A stretch of DNA of 64,000 nt from Arthrobacter ruber (GTDB lineage Bacteria > Actinomycetota > Actinomycetes > Actinomycetales > Micrococcaceae), in the NCBI RefSeq assembly GCF_002954225.1, contig NZ_PPTH01000017.1:5311-69310 (forward strand). The letters are read 5' to 3'. Each line of letters opens with the position of its first letter. Positions within the stretch are counted from its first letter, which is position 1. This document shows, in pieces, positions 28,011 through 37,252 of the stretch. The translations under genes and the position numbers were made by a program. The notes beneath the pieces were generated by a model. It saw only the letters and a list, made by a program, of their open reading frames with translations, did no database searches and was not told the DNA's origin.

Positions 28011-29450
28011 TCAGAGACCCAGCGGCGGCACCGGCAGCCCGAACTCCCTCTTGAGGGCCAGCCGGGCCGCGTTCAGGCCCGCCATGCCATGGACGCCCGG
28101 TCCCGGCGGCGTGGACTGGGAGCAGAGGTAGACGCCCTTGATCGGCGTGGCCCAGGGCTGCAGGGACGGGACGGGCCGCGCGACGATCTGACGCAGGTTC
28201 ACGGCACCGCTGCTGAAGTCGCCGCCCACGTAGTTGGCGTTGTACACCTCGAGGTCGCTCGCCGTCGTCGTATGGCTGCGCACGACGACGTCCCGGAAGC
28301 CGGGCGCGAACCGCTCGATCTGCGCCGTGATCGCCCCGGCCATGTCCTGGGTGGAACCGCGCGGGACATGGCAGTACGTCCACAGCGTGTGCCTGCCCTC
28401 GGGGGCCCGGGTCGGATCGAAGGAGGACGGCTGGGACACGAGGACGTACGGATTCTCCGGATGCCTGCCCTGCCTGACCTGCTTCTCGCCGGCGGCGATC
28501 TCCTCCCGCGTCCCCCCGAGGTGCGCCGTCCCCGCCCGATGCAGGTCCGGGTGCGTCCACGGCACCGGGCCGGACAGGATGAAGTCCACCTTGCACGCCG
28601 CGTTGCCGTAGGTGAAGGCCGACAGCGCGGCGTCGTAGACGGCGGGGAGTCGTCCGCGGGACATCGCCTGGAAGGTCTTCGGGGCGACGTCGAGGAGCAC
28701 GACGCGCGCGTCCGACACCTCGGCCAGGGTCTCGATCCTGCTGTCCGTCACCACGTCGCCGCCGTGCTCGAGGAGGTCCAGCGCCAGGGCGTCCGCGATC
28801 GACTGCGAGCCGCCCACCGGGATGGGCCAACCCACGGTGTGCGCGAGCAGGTTCAGCACCAGGCCTGCGCCGGCGCCGGTGAGGGCGGGCAGCGTCCCCA
28901 CGGGGTGCGCCATGACGCCGGTGACGAGCGCGCGGGCCTCATCGGTGCTGAAGCGGCGGTTCCAGGTGGGCAGTCCCTGATCGAGGACCGCGAGGCCGAA
29001 GCGCAGCGCCGCCTCCGGCCGCGAAGGAATCCGCAGCACGGAGTTGAGTGTGAAGGCCAGGATGCCCTGCTCCCGCTCCGTGAGCGGCTGCAGCAGGCGG
29101 CGGTAGGCGTCGCCGTCCACGCCGAGTCCCTCCACCGTCCTCTCCAGGCTGCGGTGGGCGACCCCGGCCCGCCCGCCGTCCAGCGGGTGCGCGAAGGAGA
29201 CCTCGGGGACGGCGAAGCCGATGCGCCGACTCAGTTCGAAGGCCCGGAAGAACGGTGAGGCGAGGGCCATCGGATGGACGGCGGAGCAGAAGTCGTGGAG
29301 GTGCCCCTCCTCCATGAGCTGGATGGACCGCGACCCGCCTCCCAGCGTCGGCGCGGACTCGTGGACCCGGACCGACAGTCCGGCGCGGGCCATGACGACG
29401 GCGGCAGCGAGCCCGTTGGGGCCCGCTCCGACAACCACGACATCTGGCAT
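28011..29450 (-). CDS. FAD-dependent oxidoreductase, phytoene desaturase/PYROXD2-like
   Basis: This 479-residue flavoprotein begins PDVVVVGAGPNGLAAAVVMA, the dinucleotide-binding beta-alpha-beta fold, and ends with YLCSQSTPPGPGVHGMAGLNA, the C-terminal FAD-binding block. The family includes carotenoid desaturases and the less understood PYROXD2 group, and length and end motif fit the latter better. A strong AGGAG precedes ATG 29450. It is the third gene after GT87 and femX, 42 bases downstream, so may be part of that operon. No other carotenoid genes are present. Confidence 0.82.
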   Translation of the reverse strand: MPDVVVVGAGPNGLAAAVVMARAGLSVRVHESAPTLGGGSRSIQLMEEGHLHDFCSAVHPMALASPFFRAFELSRRIGFAVPEVSFAHPLDGGRAGVAHRSLERTVEGLGVDGDAYRRLLQPLTEREQGILAFTLNSVLRIPSRPEAALRFGLAVLDQGLPTWNRRFSTDEARALVTGVMAHPVGTLPALTGAGAGLVLNLLAHTVGWPIPVGGSQSIADALALDLLEHGGDVVTDSRIETLAEVSDARVVLLDVAPKTFQAMSRGRLPAVYDAALSAFTYGNAACKVDFILSGPVPWTHPDLHRAGTAHLGGTREEIAAGEKQVRQGRHPENPYVLVSQPSSFDPTRAPEGRHTLWTYCHVPRGSTQDMAGAITAQIERFAPGFRDVVVRSHTTTASDLEVYNANYVGGDFSSGAVNLRQIVARPVPSLQPWATPIKGVYLCSQSTPPGPGVHGMAGLNAARLALKREFGLPVPPLGL

Positions 29451-29492
29451 GGATCTCCTCTCCTGCCCGCCGGGGTCCGTCCCCGCCGGGCG

Positions 29493-30662
29493 CTACGTCT
29501 GCTCGGTGGTCGCGGTGGCTGCGGCAGGGGCCGCGGGCGCGGTGACCCCGACGACCCTCCGCCCGGAGCGCCGCACGACCCCGGCGGCGTGCCGCACGAG
29601 TCCAGGAGCGCGCCGCCCGACCGCCTGCGCCGTTGCACGCGCCGTCGCCGGAGCCGTCCGGCGGGCGGCGAGCAGTGCGGCGACGACGGCATACCGTGCC
29701 GGGTTGAGGGGGATGTCGTAGGTGGTGGGGACCACCACCACGTTCTTCGAGAAGTTCCGCTTGAAGGTGGTGACGTTCGCCAGGCCGGGGTAGTTCTCGC
29801 TGACGATGCCCGTGAGTCCGCATGCCGTATTGCCGGCAGCCTTCAGCACCCTGAAAGCCTCCCAGAGCAGCAGGTAGGGCGCGAACGTCGAACGGGCCTC
29901 GTGCGTGCTGCCGGCGAAGTAGTAGACGGAGTACCCGCGGTACTCCGTGGTCATGAGCCAGCTCAGCGCCACGCCGTCGCGGTAGGCCACGAGCAGGCGC
30001 AGGTGGTCACCCAGGACGGTCAGCAGCGTCTCGTAGTACGCCGAGTCGAAGGACCGGAACCCGTCCCGTTCCGCGGTCTCCTGCATGATCGGGAACAGCT
30101 GTTCCGCGAAGACGATCCTCCATTCCTCCCTAGGAATGTGTCTGACCTCGACACCGTTGCGTTGCGCACGCCGGATGCTGTTGCGTGCATTGGGACGGAA
30201 GCTCTTGAGCAGATCCGCCTCGGACGGCGTCAGGTCCACCACGATCTCCCGCTCGTACCATCCGTGCTCGATGGGGCCGGTCGCGGGTGGCTGCGGCGTG
30301 GCCACCTGCATCCTCACGTAGAGCGGGTCCACGGAGGGGTGGTCCCGGAACTGCCGGCGGACGGTCTCCATGAGCAGGCGTTCGGCCGCCGGAGTGCGCT
30401 CGGCGAACCAGACCGGACCATTGACCACCACCACGGATTCCCTGGACCGGCGGGCCACGTGCACATAGCTCGCGGTGGCCACGAGCGATCCGCCCGCATC
30501 CCTGTACGCCCAGATGCCCAGCGGCGTGCGCCCGAGCGCCCGCTCGAAGTCGACCCAGGCGGGGGTCTGCTCGATGGGGATCACCACCTCGGGGTGCGCG
30601 GCCGCGAGCGCCTCGAACCCGCTCGGGTCGACGGTGGTGTAGGTCAGGGGTGCTGCGCTCAC
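29493..30662 (-). CDS. FemAB-family peptidyltransferase (FemX-like)
   Basis: This 389-residue double-GNAT protein adds amino acids from aminoacyl-tRNA to the peptidoglycan stem or lipid II. Recognisable blocks are the early IEQTPAWVDFERALGR, FRPNARNSIRRAQRNGVEV and YYFAGSTHEARSTFAPYLLLWEAF. Micrococcaceae have interpeptide bridges built by several such enzymes, so bridge formation is the best guess. The C-terminal 60 residues are Ala/Arg-rich and low complexity. GTG 30662 overlaps the stop of the GT87 gene (GTGA), so the two are coupled. Confidence 0.85.
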   Translation of the reverse strand: MSAAPLTYTTVDPSGFEALAAAHPEVVIPIEQTPAWVDFERALGRTPLGIWAYRDAGGSLVATASYVHVARRSRESVVVVNGPVWFAERTPAAERLLMETVRRQFRDHPSVDPLYVRMQVATPQPPATGPIEHGWYEREIVVDLTPSEADLLKSFRPNARNSIRRAQRNGVEVRHIPREEWRIVFAEQLFPIMQETAERDGFRSFDSAYYETLLTVLGDHLRLLVAYRDGVALSWLMTTEYRGYSVYYFAGSTHEARSTFAPYLLLWEAFRVLKAAGNTACGLTGIVSENYPGLANVTTFKRNFSKNVVVVPTTYDIPLNPARYAVVAALLAARRTAPATARATAQAVGRRAPGLVRHAAGVVRRSGRRVVGVTAPAAPAAATATTEQT

Positions 30663-32224
30663 AAATGATCTTCCGCTGGTAGTGGTCCCGGGAGGTGGTC
30701 CTGGCGAGGCTGGGCGCCCACGCCGTCCTGCAACCCTATCGGAGCCGGGCGGGCCGCGGCCCTGTCCGGCGGGCCGGCCGGCAGCCGCGCGGCGGACCGC
30801 CGGGACGCCCTGTCGGGTGCGCGGTCGGGTGCGCGGTCGAACGGCCCGGCGTGCGGATCATCGATGCCGATCCGCCGCACCACGTCCCGCTCGGGGACGA
30901 GGACTTCTGCCACCACGACCACCATGATGTATGCAGTAGCAAGAATATGGGCGATGACTGCGCAGGCATACGTGCCGAGTCCCAGATTGTGCTCGGGCGC
31001 TCCGCCGCTGGTCTGGCCGCCCAGATAGAGCCAGACGGCCGCCCAGTGGAGGATCTGGACGAGTTGCCAGACGAACACCACGCGCCAGCGGGGCACGGCG
31101 AGCGCGATCAGGGGTACGAGCCAGAGGGCGTACTGCGGTGAGTAGACCTTGTTGCACAGGATGAACGCACCGATGATCAGCAGCGCGAGCTGGGCCAGGC
31201 GGGGGCGCCGTGGCGCACGGAGCGCGAGGACCGCGATACCGGCGCAGGCGAGGAGGAAGAGGAGGGCGGCTCCGGCGTTGATCGCCGCGGGTGGCAGCAC
31301 AGCGCCGCCGGTCTGGCGGGCCAGCGCGTTGTACACGTACCACCCGGAGGAGAACCCGGCCTCGCGCGTCTCGGAGAACGTGAGGAAGTAGCTCCAGCTT
31401 CGGAAGTCCCGCAGCATGAAGGGCACGTTCACGGCCAGCCACGCGGCGGCCGCACCGGCGAACGCCGCGACGCACGGCCGATACCGTCCCGTCCGCAGCG
31501 CCAGGACCAGCACGGCGCCGAGCAGCAGGACCGGGTACAGCTTCACTGCCGCGCCGAGTCCCCACAGGACGCCCGCCAGGACCGGATGGTTGCGTGCGAA
31601 GGCGAGCATCCCGGCCGTCGCGAGCAGCACGGCCCACAGGTCCCAGTTGATGGTCCCGGACAGGATGATGACCGGCGCGGTGGCCACGATGGCGGCGTCC
31701 CACGGGCGTCGGGCGGCGAGACGGAGCGTCGCCAGCACGGTCAGGATCCAGACGGCGCTGAGGAGCACCGCGTTCACATCGAAGTAGAGCAGCGACTTCG
31801 ACCCGGGGTCGGCGCCACCGGCAGCGAGATCCACGAGGAACGCCATACCGGAGGCGAGAAGGCCGAGGAGGACGGGGTACTCGAACAGTGCGCCGGGAGT
31901 GATGAACGGACGGACGCCTTCGCCGAGGCCCCGGCTCTGGAAGAGTTCGGTCCAGTCCGAATAGCACGCCCGGTAGAAGTAGTCGGGTGAGGCCCACCCC
32001 GCGGTACGGCACGGGTTCTTGGCGATCACGGCGAGGACGGCCGACGCAACGGTGAGCAGGACGAGCACGCGCTCCACGGTGAACCAGAGAGGTGCCACGC
32101 GCCCCGGATCCGCGTGCCTGCCCAGCGGCCCGCCGGTCCCCTCCACCAGTGGCCGCAGCGCGGCATCGGCCCGGCTCGGGATACCGATGCGGTACGGTCC
32201 GCGCGCTCCCGTACCCGGCCTCAT
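30659..32224 (-). CDS. GT87-family membrane glycosyltransferase (DUF2029)
   Basis: This 521-residue polytopic membrane protein has ten or more hydrophobic segments. It resembles the actinobacterial GT87 mannosyltransferases that use polyprenyl-phosphate-mannose (PimE type). The loop after TM1 holds the acidic pattern YFYRACYSDWTELF, and GALFEYPVLLG follows. The C-terminal tail is a Pro/Arg/Ala-rich repeat-like stretch (RAPDRAPDRASRR). I chose ATG 32224; frames reaching further upstream have no family match and cross the ino1 promoter. It diverges from ino1, in keeping with inositol-lipid or envelope glycan synthesis, but the acceptor is unknown. Confidence 0.82.
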   Translation of the reverse strand: MRPGTGARGPYRIGIPSRADAALRPLVEGTGGPLGRHADPGRVAPLWFTVERVLVLLTVASAVLAVIAKNPCRTAGWASPDYFYRACYSDWTELFQSRGLGEGVRPFITPGALFEYPVLLGLLASGMAFLVDLAAGGADPGSKSLLYFDVNAVLLSAVWILTVLATLRLAARRPWDAAIVATAPVIILSGTINWDLWAVLLATAGMLAFARNHPVLAGVLWGLGAAVKLYPVLLLGAVLVLALRTGRYRPCVAAFAGAAAAWLAVNVPFMLRDFRSWSYFLTFSETREAGFSSGWYVYNALARQTGGAVLPPAAINAGAALLFLLACAGIAVLALRAPRRPRLAQLALLIIGAFILCNKVYSPQYALWLVPLIALAVPRWRVVFVWQLVQILHWAAVWLYLGGQTSGGAPEHNLGLGTYACAVIAHILATAYIMVVVVAEVLVPERDVVRRIGIDDPHAGPFDRAPDRAPDRASRRSAARLPAGPPDRAAARPAPIGLQDGVGAQPRQDHLPGPLPAEDHL

Positions 32225-32413
32225 TCCCCGAGCGTAATGGTCCGGTGCCCCTGCTGGGGGCCATTCCGGAGCGCCCGGCGCGGCATTGCGCCGGGTCCCG
32301 GGAATGGGCACGGAGAAAAAGGGGTTGATAACGGAACGTAGACTGGCAATTCCTGCCGACCGCGCCGGGGCGACGACGGCCGGGGCATATTCATCGGGCT
32401 TTCGAGGAGAACT

Positions 32414-33499
32414 GTGGGACAGAACCCCATTCGCGTGGCAATCATTGGAGTCGGCAACTGTGCCGCGTCCCTGGTGCAGGGTGTGCACTACTACCGGGAT
32501 GCTGACGCATCGGGGACCATTCCCGGCCTCATGCACGTCGAGTTCGGGAAGTACCACGTGGGGGACGTCCAGTTCGTGGCGGCGTTCGACGTCGACGGCA
32601 AGAAGGTGGGCCACGACCTCGCCGAGGCCATCGGGGCCAGCGAGAACAACACGATCAAGATCGCCGACGTCCCGCCCACCGGCGTGATCGTCCAGCGCGG
32701 CCACACCCTGGACGGCCTGGGCAAGTACTACCGCGAGACCATCGTGGAGTCGGACGAGGAGCCCGTGGACATCGTCGCGCAGCTCAAGGACTCCAGGGCC
32801 GACGTCCTCGTGTGCTACCTCCCGGTCGGGTCAGAGCACGCGGCGAAGTACTACGCGCAGTGCGCGATCGATGCCGGCGTCGCGTTCGTGAACGCCCTGC
32901 CGGTGTTCATCGCCGGCACCAAGGAGTGGGCTGACAAGTTCACCGAGGCCGGTGTGCCCATCGTGGGCGACGACATCAAGAGCCAGATCGGTGCGACCAT
33001 CACCCACCGCGTGATGGCGAAGCTGTTCGAGGACCGCGGCGTCACCCTCGACCGCACCTACCAGCTCAACGTCGGCGGCAACATGGACTTCAAGAACATG
33101 CTCGAACGCGACCGCCTGGAGTCGAAGAAGATCTCCAAGACCCAGGCCGTGACCTCCAACGTCAAGGCCGAGCTGCGCGCCGACGACGTGCACATCGGAC
33201 CCTCGGACTACGTGGCCTGGCTCGACGACCGCAAGTGGGCGTTCGTCCGCCTCGAGGGCCGCAACTTCGGCGACGCCCCCGTCTCGCTGGAGTACAAGCT
33301 CGAGGTCTGGGACTCCCCGAACTCCGCCGGCGTCATCATCGACGCGATCCGGGCCGCGAAGATCGCCCTGGACCGCGGTATCGGCGGCCCGATCCTCTCG
33401 GCGTCGAGCTACTTCATGAAGTCCCCGCCGGAACAGTACGCGGACGACGTCGCCCACGAGAAGGTCGAAGCCTTCATCCGCGGCGAGATCGACCGCTAG
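32414..33499 (+). CDS. ino1: Inositol-3-phosphate synthase
   Basis: Ino1 converts glucose-6-phosphate to 1L-myo-inositol-1-phosphate (D-inositol-3-phosphate), using NAD internally. The 361-residue product matches the compact bacterial form: [17 protein letters not shown] at the N-terminus, [27 protein letters not shown] and [12 protein letters not shown] 32414 has GAGGAGA a few bases upstream. The product feeds mycothiol via mshA at 37253-38500, and phosphatidylinositol. It diverges from the GT87 gene. Confidence 0.97.
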   Translation: MGQNPIRVAIIGVGNCAASLVQGVHYYRDADASGTIPGLMHVEFGKYHVGDVQFVAAFDVDGKKVGHDLAEAIGASENNTIKIADVPPTGVIVQRGHTLDGLGKYYRETIVESDEEPVDIVAQLKDSRADVLVCYLPVGSEHAAKYYAQCAIDAGVAFVNALPVFIAGTKEWADKFTEAGVPIVGDDIKSQIGATITHRVMAKLFEDRGVTLDRTYQLNVGGNMDFKNMLERDRLESKKISKTQAVTSNVKAELRADDVHIGPSDYVAWLDDRKWAFVRLEGRNFGDAPVSLEYKLEVWDSPNSAGVIIDAIRAAKIALDRGIGGPILSASSYFMKSPPEQYADDVAHEKVEAFIRGEIDR

Positions 33500-33513
33500 G
33501 ACGACCGGTGCCG

Positions 33514-33542
33514 GGCCGGGACGCGCTACGGCCGTCCCGGCC
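33514..33542. terminator. Hairpin between ino1 and the convergent merR gene
   Basis: A perfect 10-bp stem (GGCCGGGACG / CGTCCCGGCC) with a 9-base loop starts 14 bases after the ino1 stop and overlaps the last codons of the convergent MerR gene. There is no T-run, so it is a candidate only. Confidence 0.5.
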
Positions 33543-34179
33543 CCGTCGCGTCCGGGGCTGTCCCGGTACCGTAGCGCCTGATGGACTGGCTGGCCTGGGC
33601 GAGCGCGACGATCTTCAGGATCAGCTGGTTGTGCAGGTGCATGCCGATAGCCGCCGTGAGGATGAAGTCCTCCACGGTGTCCCGCAGGTCCGTTGCGGCG
33701 AGCTGGGCGGCGGCGATCGCGTCCGCCGCGCGGCCGTAGGCCTCCAGGACGTCGGCGCCCACCCCGACGCCGGCGGCGTCCATGACCGCGAGGTGCCGGT
33801 TCACCGCGGAGCGTGCCTCGCTGCCCTCGTCCGGCCACGCCAGAGCCTGCACCAGCGCATCGCCAGCGGGCGAGGCTGCATCGGCATCGCCGTCGAGCCG
33901 GAGGACCACCGACTGCACCGTGGCGAGAAGGGCCAGCCTCCGGGAACGGGAGGTCTCGACGCCCGCCGAGGCCTCGACGATGCGACGGACGTCCTCCAGG
34001 CCCAGTCCCACGGTGGACCGCAACCCGTGGATCAGGCGCAGCCTGCGTACATGCCCATCCCCGTAGTCGGCCCTCGTCGGATTGATCGCGACGCCGGGCT
34101 GCAGGAGCCCTGTGCGCAGGTAGAACTTGATGCTCGCGGGGCTGGTACCCGACTCCTCGCTCAGTTGCGCCAGTCGCAC
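33526..34179 (-). CDS. MerR-family transcriptional regulator
   Basis: This 217-residue regulator has an N-terminal MerR winged helix (MRLAQLSEESGTSPASIKFY, then GLLQPG and the wing through DYGDGHVRRLRLI). A C-terminal helical effector domain of about 130 residues has no Cys cluster, so it is not a classical metal sensor. It diverges from a DUF2306 membrane protein. A GATAGT/ACTATC dyad in the shared promoter region is its probable operator, with the usual MerR activation by DNA twisting. Confidence 0.85.
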   Translation of the reverse strand: MRLAQLSEESGTSPASIKFYLRTGLLQPGVAINPTRADYGDGHVRRLRLIHGLRSTVGLGLEDVRRIVEASAGVETSRSRRLALLATVQSVVLRLDGDADAASPAGDALVQALAWPDEGSEARSAVNRHLAVMDAAGVGVGADVLEAYGRAADAIAAAQLAATDLRDTVEDFILTAAIGMHLHNQLILKIVALAQASQSIRRYGTGTAPDATGPGRP

Positions 34180-34245
34180 CGGCCTCTCCTCCCTCTTGCC
34201 GCCGGATAGGTGACCCGGCCCGTACTATCCGGATACCCATCATAA

Positions 34246-34260
34246 GATAGTCGAACTATC
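34246..34260. promoter_or_regulatory. Candidate MerR operator
   Basis: GATAGT and ACTATC arms around CGA, nine bases before the DUF2306 ATG. A further ACTATCC lies at 34224-34230. The position between divergent genes suits the MerR protein; binding is inferred. Confidence 0.5.
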
Positions 34261-34268
34261 CTATTGGC

Positions 34269-34763
34269 ATGGACTGGAACTCGCTCCTCGCGACCCATGT
34301 GGTCGCCGCTCTGTACGCGCTCCTGGTGGGTCCGATCAACATCCTGCGGCGCCGGCGCGACCGGGCCCACCACCTCCTCGGCTACACCTGGGCGGCGTCC
34401 ATGTACTACGTCTGCGGCAGCAGCTTCTGGATCGTGACCGACGGCCACTACAGCTGGCTCCACGGACTGTCCCTGCTCACCATCGTCACGGTCAGCCTCG
34501 GAGTCATAGCAGCGGTGCGACGCGACATCCGCGCCCATGCCATGAACATGGCGGGCAGCTACCTGGGACTGCTCATCGCCTTCCTCTTCGCGGCGACGGT
34601 CCCCTCCCGGTCCATCCCGAGGCTGCTCGCCGACGATCCGGGCACGGCGTGGCTCACCGCGGCCCTCGTGGCCGCCGGCGTCACGGCCCTCTACCTCACG
34701 GTCCGGCCGCGACGCCGCCCCGTCGGGTCCCGCGAGCTGGGCGCGGGGGTGGGTGCGCCCTAG
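34269..34763 (+). CDS. DUF2306-like membrane protein
   Basis: This 164-residue protein has about four transmembrane segments. [18 protein letters not shown] matches the His-containing cytoplasmic loop of the DUF2306 family, whose function is unknown. A Pro/Arg-rich tail follows the last helix. It is divergently paired with a MerR regulator, a layout that suggests inducible expression. Its TAG stop shares the bases CTAG with the TAG stop of fhs on the other strand. Confidence 0.75.
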   Translation: MDWNSLLATHVVAALYALLVGPINILRRRRDRAHHLLGYTWAASMYYVCGSSFWIVTDGHYSWLHGLSLLTIVTVSLGVIAAVRRDIRAHAMNMAGSYLGLLIAFLFAATVPSRSIPRLLADDPGTAWLTAALVAAGVTALYLTVRPRRRPVGSRELGAGVGAP

Positions 34764-36424
34764 GTCAGCCCGACGGCGTTGCCCTCGCCGTCGACGTCCA
34801 TCCGGAGTGCGGCCGGCTCCTTGGGCAGCCCCGGCATGGTCATCACGGACCCCGTGAGGGCCACGATGAAGCCGGCCCCGGTCATGGGGATGAGGTCCCG
34901 GACGTGCACGGTGAAACCCTTGGGGGCGCCGAGCAGGCTCGCGTCGTCGGAGAAGGAATACTGCGTCTTCGCCATGCACACGGGCAGGTCCGCCCACCCG
35001 TTCGCTTCGATCTCCTGCAGCCGCTTCAGCGCCGGCACGGAGAAGTCGACGCCGTCGGCCCCGTAGATCTCCTGCACGATGGTCCGGATCTTGTCCTCGA
35101 CGCGGAGACCCAGAGGGTAGAGGTGCGTGAAGTCGACGGGCCGCTCGAGGGCTGCGAGGACCTTCGCGGCGAGGTCGTCGCCGCCGGGACCGCCGCCTCC
35201 CTGACCCCAGACATCGGCGACGGCTGCGTCGACGCCCTCGTCCGCGCACCATGCCATCAGCCAGTCGAGCTCCTCCGGTGTGTCGGTGCCGAACCGGTTG
35301 ATCGCGACGACGGGCGAGATGCCGAACTTCTCGATGTTGCGCACATGGCGCAGCAGGTTGGGGGTGCCGTCGCGGAGCGCGTCCAGATCGGCTCGCGCCA
35401 GGTCGGTCTTCGCGACGCCTCCGTGCATCTTGAGGGCACGGATGGTCGCGACGACGACGACGGCGTCCGGTGCCACGTCCGCGGTACGTGCCTTGATGTC
35501 CATGAACTTCTCCGCTCCGAGGTCGGCGCCGAAGCCCGCCTCGGTCACCACGATGTCCGCGAGGCGCCGGGCCGTCTGCGTGGCGATGACGGAGTTGCAG
35601 CCGTGGGCGATGTTCGCGAAGGGGCCGCCATGGACGAGGGCCGGCGTCCCGGCGATGGTCTGCACGAGGTTCGGTTTGAGGGCGTCCCTGAGCAGAAGGG
35701 CCAGGGCCCCCTCGACCTGCAGGTCGCGGACGGTCAGCGGCCTGCGGTCGAAGGTGTAACCGAACGTGATGTCGCCGAGCCGCTGCTTGAGGTCCCCGAG
35801 GTCCGTGGCCAGGCAGAAGACCGCCATGATCTCGGATGCCACGGTGATGTCGAAGCCGTCCTGACGGGGTGTTCCCTGGGCCGGACCCCCGAGGCCGATC
35901 ACCACCTCGCGCAGCGCCCTGTCATTGACGTCCAGGACCCGTTTGAAGGTGATCCGGCGCGGGTCGATCCCGAGTTCGTTGCCCTGGTGGATGTGGTTGT
36001 CGATCAGGGCGGCGAGGGCGTTGTTCGCCGAGGTGATGGCGTGGAAGTCACCGGTGAAGTGCAGGTTGATCTCGTCCATGGGCAGCACCTGAGAGTAGCC
36101 ACCACCGGTCGCGCCACCCTTCATGCCCAGGACCGGACCGAGCGACGGCTCCCGGAGGGCGATCATCACGCGCTTCCCGGCACGGGCGAGAGAGTCCGCG
36201 AGCCCGACGGTGCAGGTGGACTTCCCCTCGCCGGCGGGTGTGGGACTCATGGCGGTGACCAGGACCACCCGACCCGGAGTGGTGCCGGACGGCAGGAGTC
36301 CGGGGTCGATCTTCGCCTTGAAGCGGCCGTGGAACTCGAGAGAATCCCGGGGGATCCCTGCAGCAGCGGCTATGTCCTCGATGGGTCTGACCGCGGCGGC
36401 GCGGGCAATCTCAAGATCGCTCAT
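34760..36424 (-). CDS. fhs: Formate-tetrahydrofolate ligase
   Basis: Fhs makes 10-formyl-THF from formate, ATP and THF. The 554-residue product shows the P-loop [32 protein letters not shown] and [11 protein letters not shown], and the length is typical. It follows the phosphatase-like gene by 26 bases in the same direction and might be in one transcript with mshA. No folD or formate dehydrogenase gene is nearby. It adds to the one-carbon theme set by the gcv operon. Confidence 0.97.
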   Translation of the reverse strand: MSDLEIARAAAVRPIEDIAAAAGIPRDSLEFHGRFKAKIDPGLLPSGTTPGRVVLVTAMSPTPAGEGKSTCTVGLADSLARAGKRVMIALREPSLGPVLGMKGGATGGGYSQVLPMDEINLHFTGDFHAITSANNALAALIDNHIHQGNELGIDPRRITFKRVLDVNDRALREVVIGLGGPAQGTPRQDGFDITVASEIMAVFCLATDLGDLKQRLGDITFGYTFDRRPLTVRDLQVEGALALLLRDALKPNLVQTIAGTPALVHGGPFANIAHGCNSVIATQTARRLADIVVTEAGFGADLGAEKFMDIKARTADVAPDAVVVVATIRALKMHGGVAKTDLARADLDALRDGTPNLLRHVRNIEKFGISPVVAINRFGTDTPEELDWLMAWCADEGVDAAVADVWGQGGGGPGGDDLAAKVLAALERPVDFTHLYPLGLRVEDKIRTIVQEIYGADGVDFSVPALKRLQEIEANGWADLPVCMAKTQYSFSDDASLLGAPKGFTVHVRDLIPMTGAGFIVALTGSVMTMPGLPKEPAALRMDVDGEGNAVGLT

Positions 36425-36450
36425 GCGGCCAACCTATCAGCGGACACCGG

Positions 36451-37221
36451 TCAGGCCGCCGGCAGTCCGGCACGTTCGAGGACGTAGGCGATGAGCGGGG
36501 CGTACAGTCCGGGGGTCACGTTGTCGTCGAGGGGGACGGCCACCTCCACCTGGCCCTGCGCCTCGGAGACGAACAGTCCGGGATCATTGCAGTCGGCGAA
36601 CCCGAGCGTGGGGATACCCGAACTGGCGGCCTGTCCGGCCCACCCGTGATCAGCCACCACGAGGTCCGGCATCGCCGCACCGTTCGCGGTGAGGGTCTCG
36701 AGGCTCAGGCGCATGGGTTCGGGGAAGTGGGTGTGCATCAGCCCGCCGTGCTGGTGCCAGACGAGGACACCGAACACCTGCCGGATGTCCCCTGCCCCGA
36801 AGTGCCGTCCCTCGGGGACCTGCACCACGACGGCGCCCGCAGCGGCGACCGCGCGGGCGAGCGCTGCGTGGACGGGCAGCAGGCCCGCGGGGTGCCCGGT
36901 GGCGAAGAGGATGCGCTCACCCCGGCGCGCCGAGGCTCCGAGGCGGTCGGCGAGACGGTCGAGGGCGGCGACGCACTTCATCGCGTCGATGGTGTCCTGC
37001 CCCTCGGTGTGGCTCCGGTCGGGGCTCGTGCCCACGCGCTCGTGCATGAGGTCGAAGACGTCGTCGAACGACCATTCCCGCGTCAGTTCCACACCGAACC
37101 CCAGGTGCTCGTTGCCCTCGAGGAACAGGCGCATGTGCTTCAGGTTGTCCTGCCGGGTCGTGGCGACCTCGCCGGTGATCTTCACGGAATCGAGGTACTC
37201 GGCAAGCTCGGCGGTATTCAC
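36451..37221 (-). CDS. Phosphatase-like protein downstream of mshA, function unassigned
   Basis: This 256-residue soluble protein has strongly motif-like stretches: LFATGHPAGLLPVH, GGLMHTHFPEPMR, PDLVVADHGWAGQA and TLGFADCNDPGLF. I recall actinobacterial relatives simply named phosphatase, with no characterised member. The conserved His/Asp residues would suit a metal-dependent hydrolase. GTG 37221 follows GGAAGG. It lies 31 bases after mshA on the same strand, so co-transcription is likely. Mycothiol synthesis needs a phosphatase after MshA, so this gene is a candidate for that step. This is a hypothesis from position. Confidence 0.6.
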   Translation of the reverse strand: MNTAELAEYLDSVKITGEVATTRQDNLKHMRLFLEGNEHLGFGVELTREWSFDDVFDLMHERVGTSPDRSHTEGQDTIDAMKCVAALDRLADRLGASARRGERILFATGHPAGLLPVHAALARAVAAAGAVVVQVPEGRHFGAGDIRQVFGVLVWHQHGGLMHTHFPEPMRLSLETLTANGAAMPDLVVADHGWAGQAASSGIPTLGFADCNDPGLFVSEAQGQVEVAVPLDDNVTPGLYAPLIAYVLERAGLPAA

Positions 37222-37252
37222 CCTTCCATCGTAGGGGCGACGGCAGGGGCCC

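Noticed and set aside
32225..32704. N-terminal extension of the GT87 frame into ino1
   Set aside because: The extra residues have no family match and run through the divergent ino1 promoter and coding region; ATG 32224 fits better.
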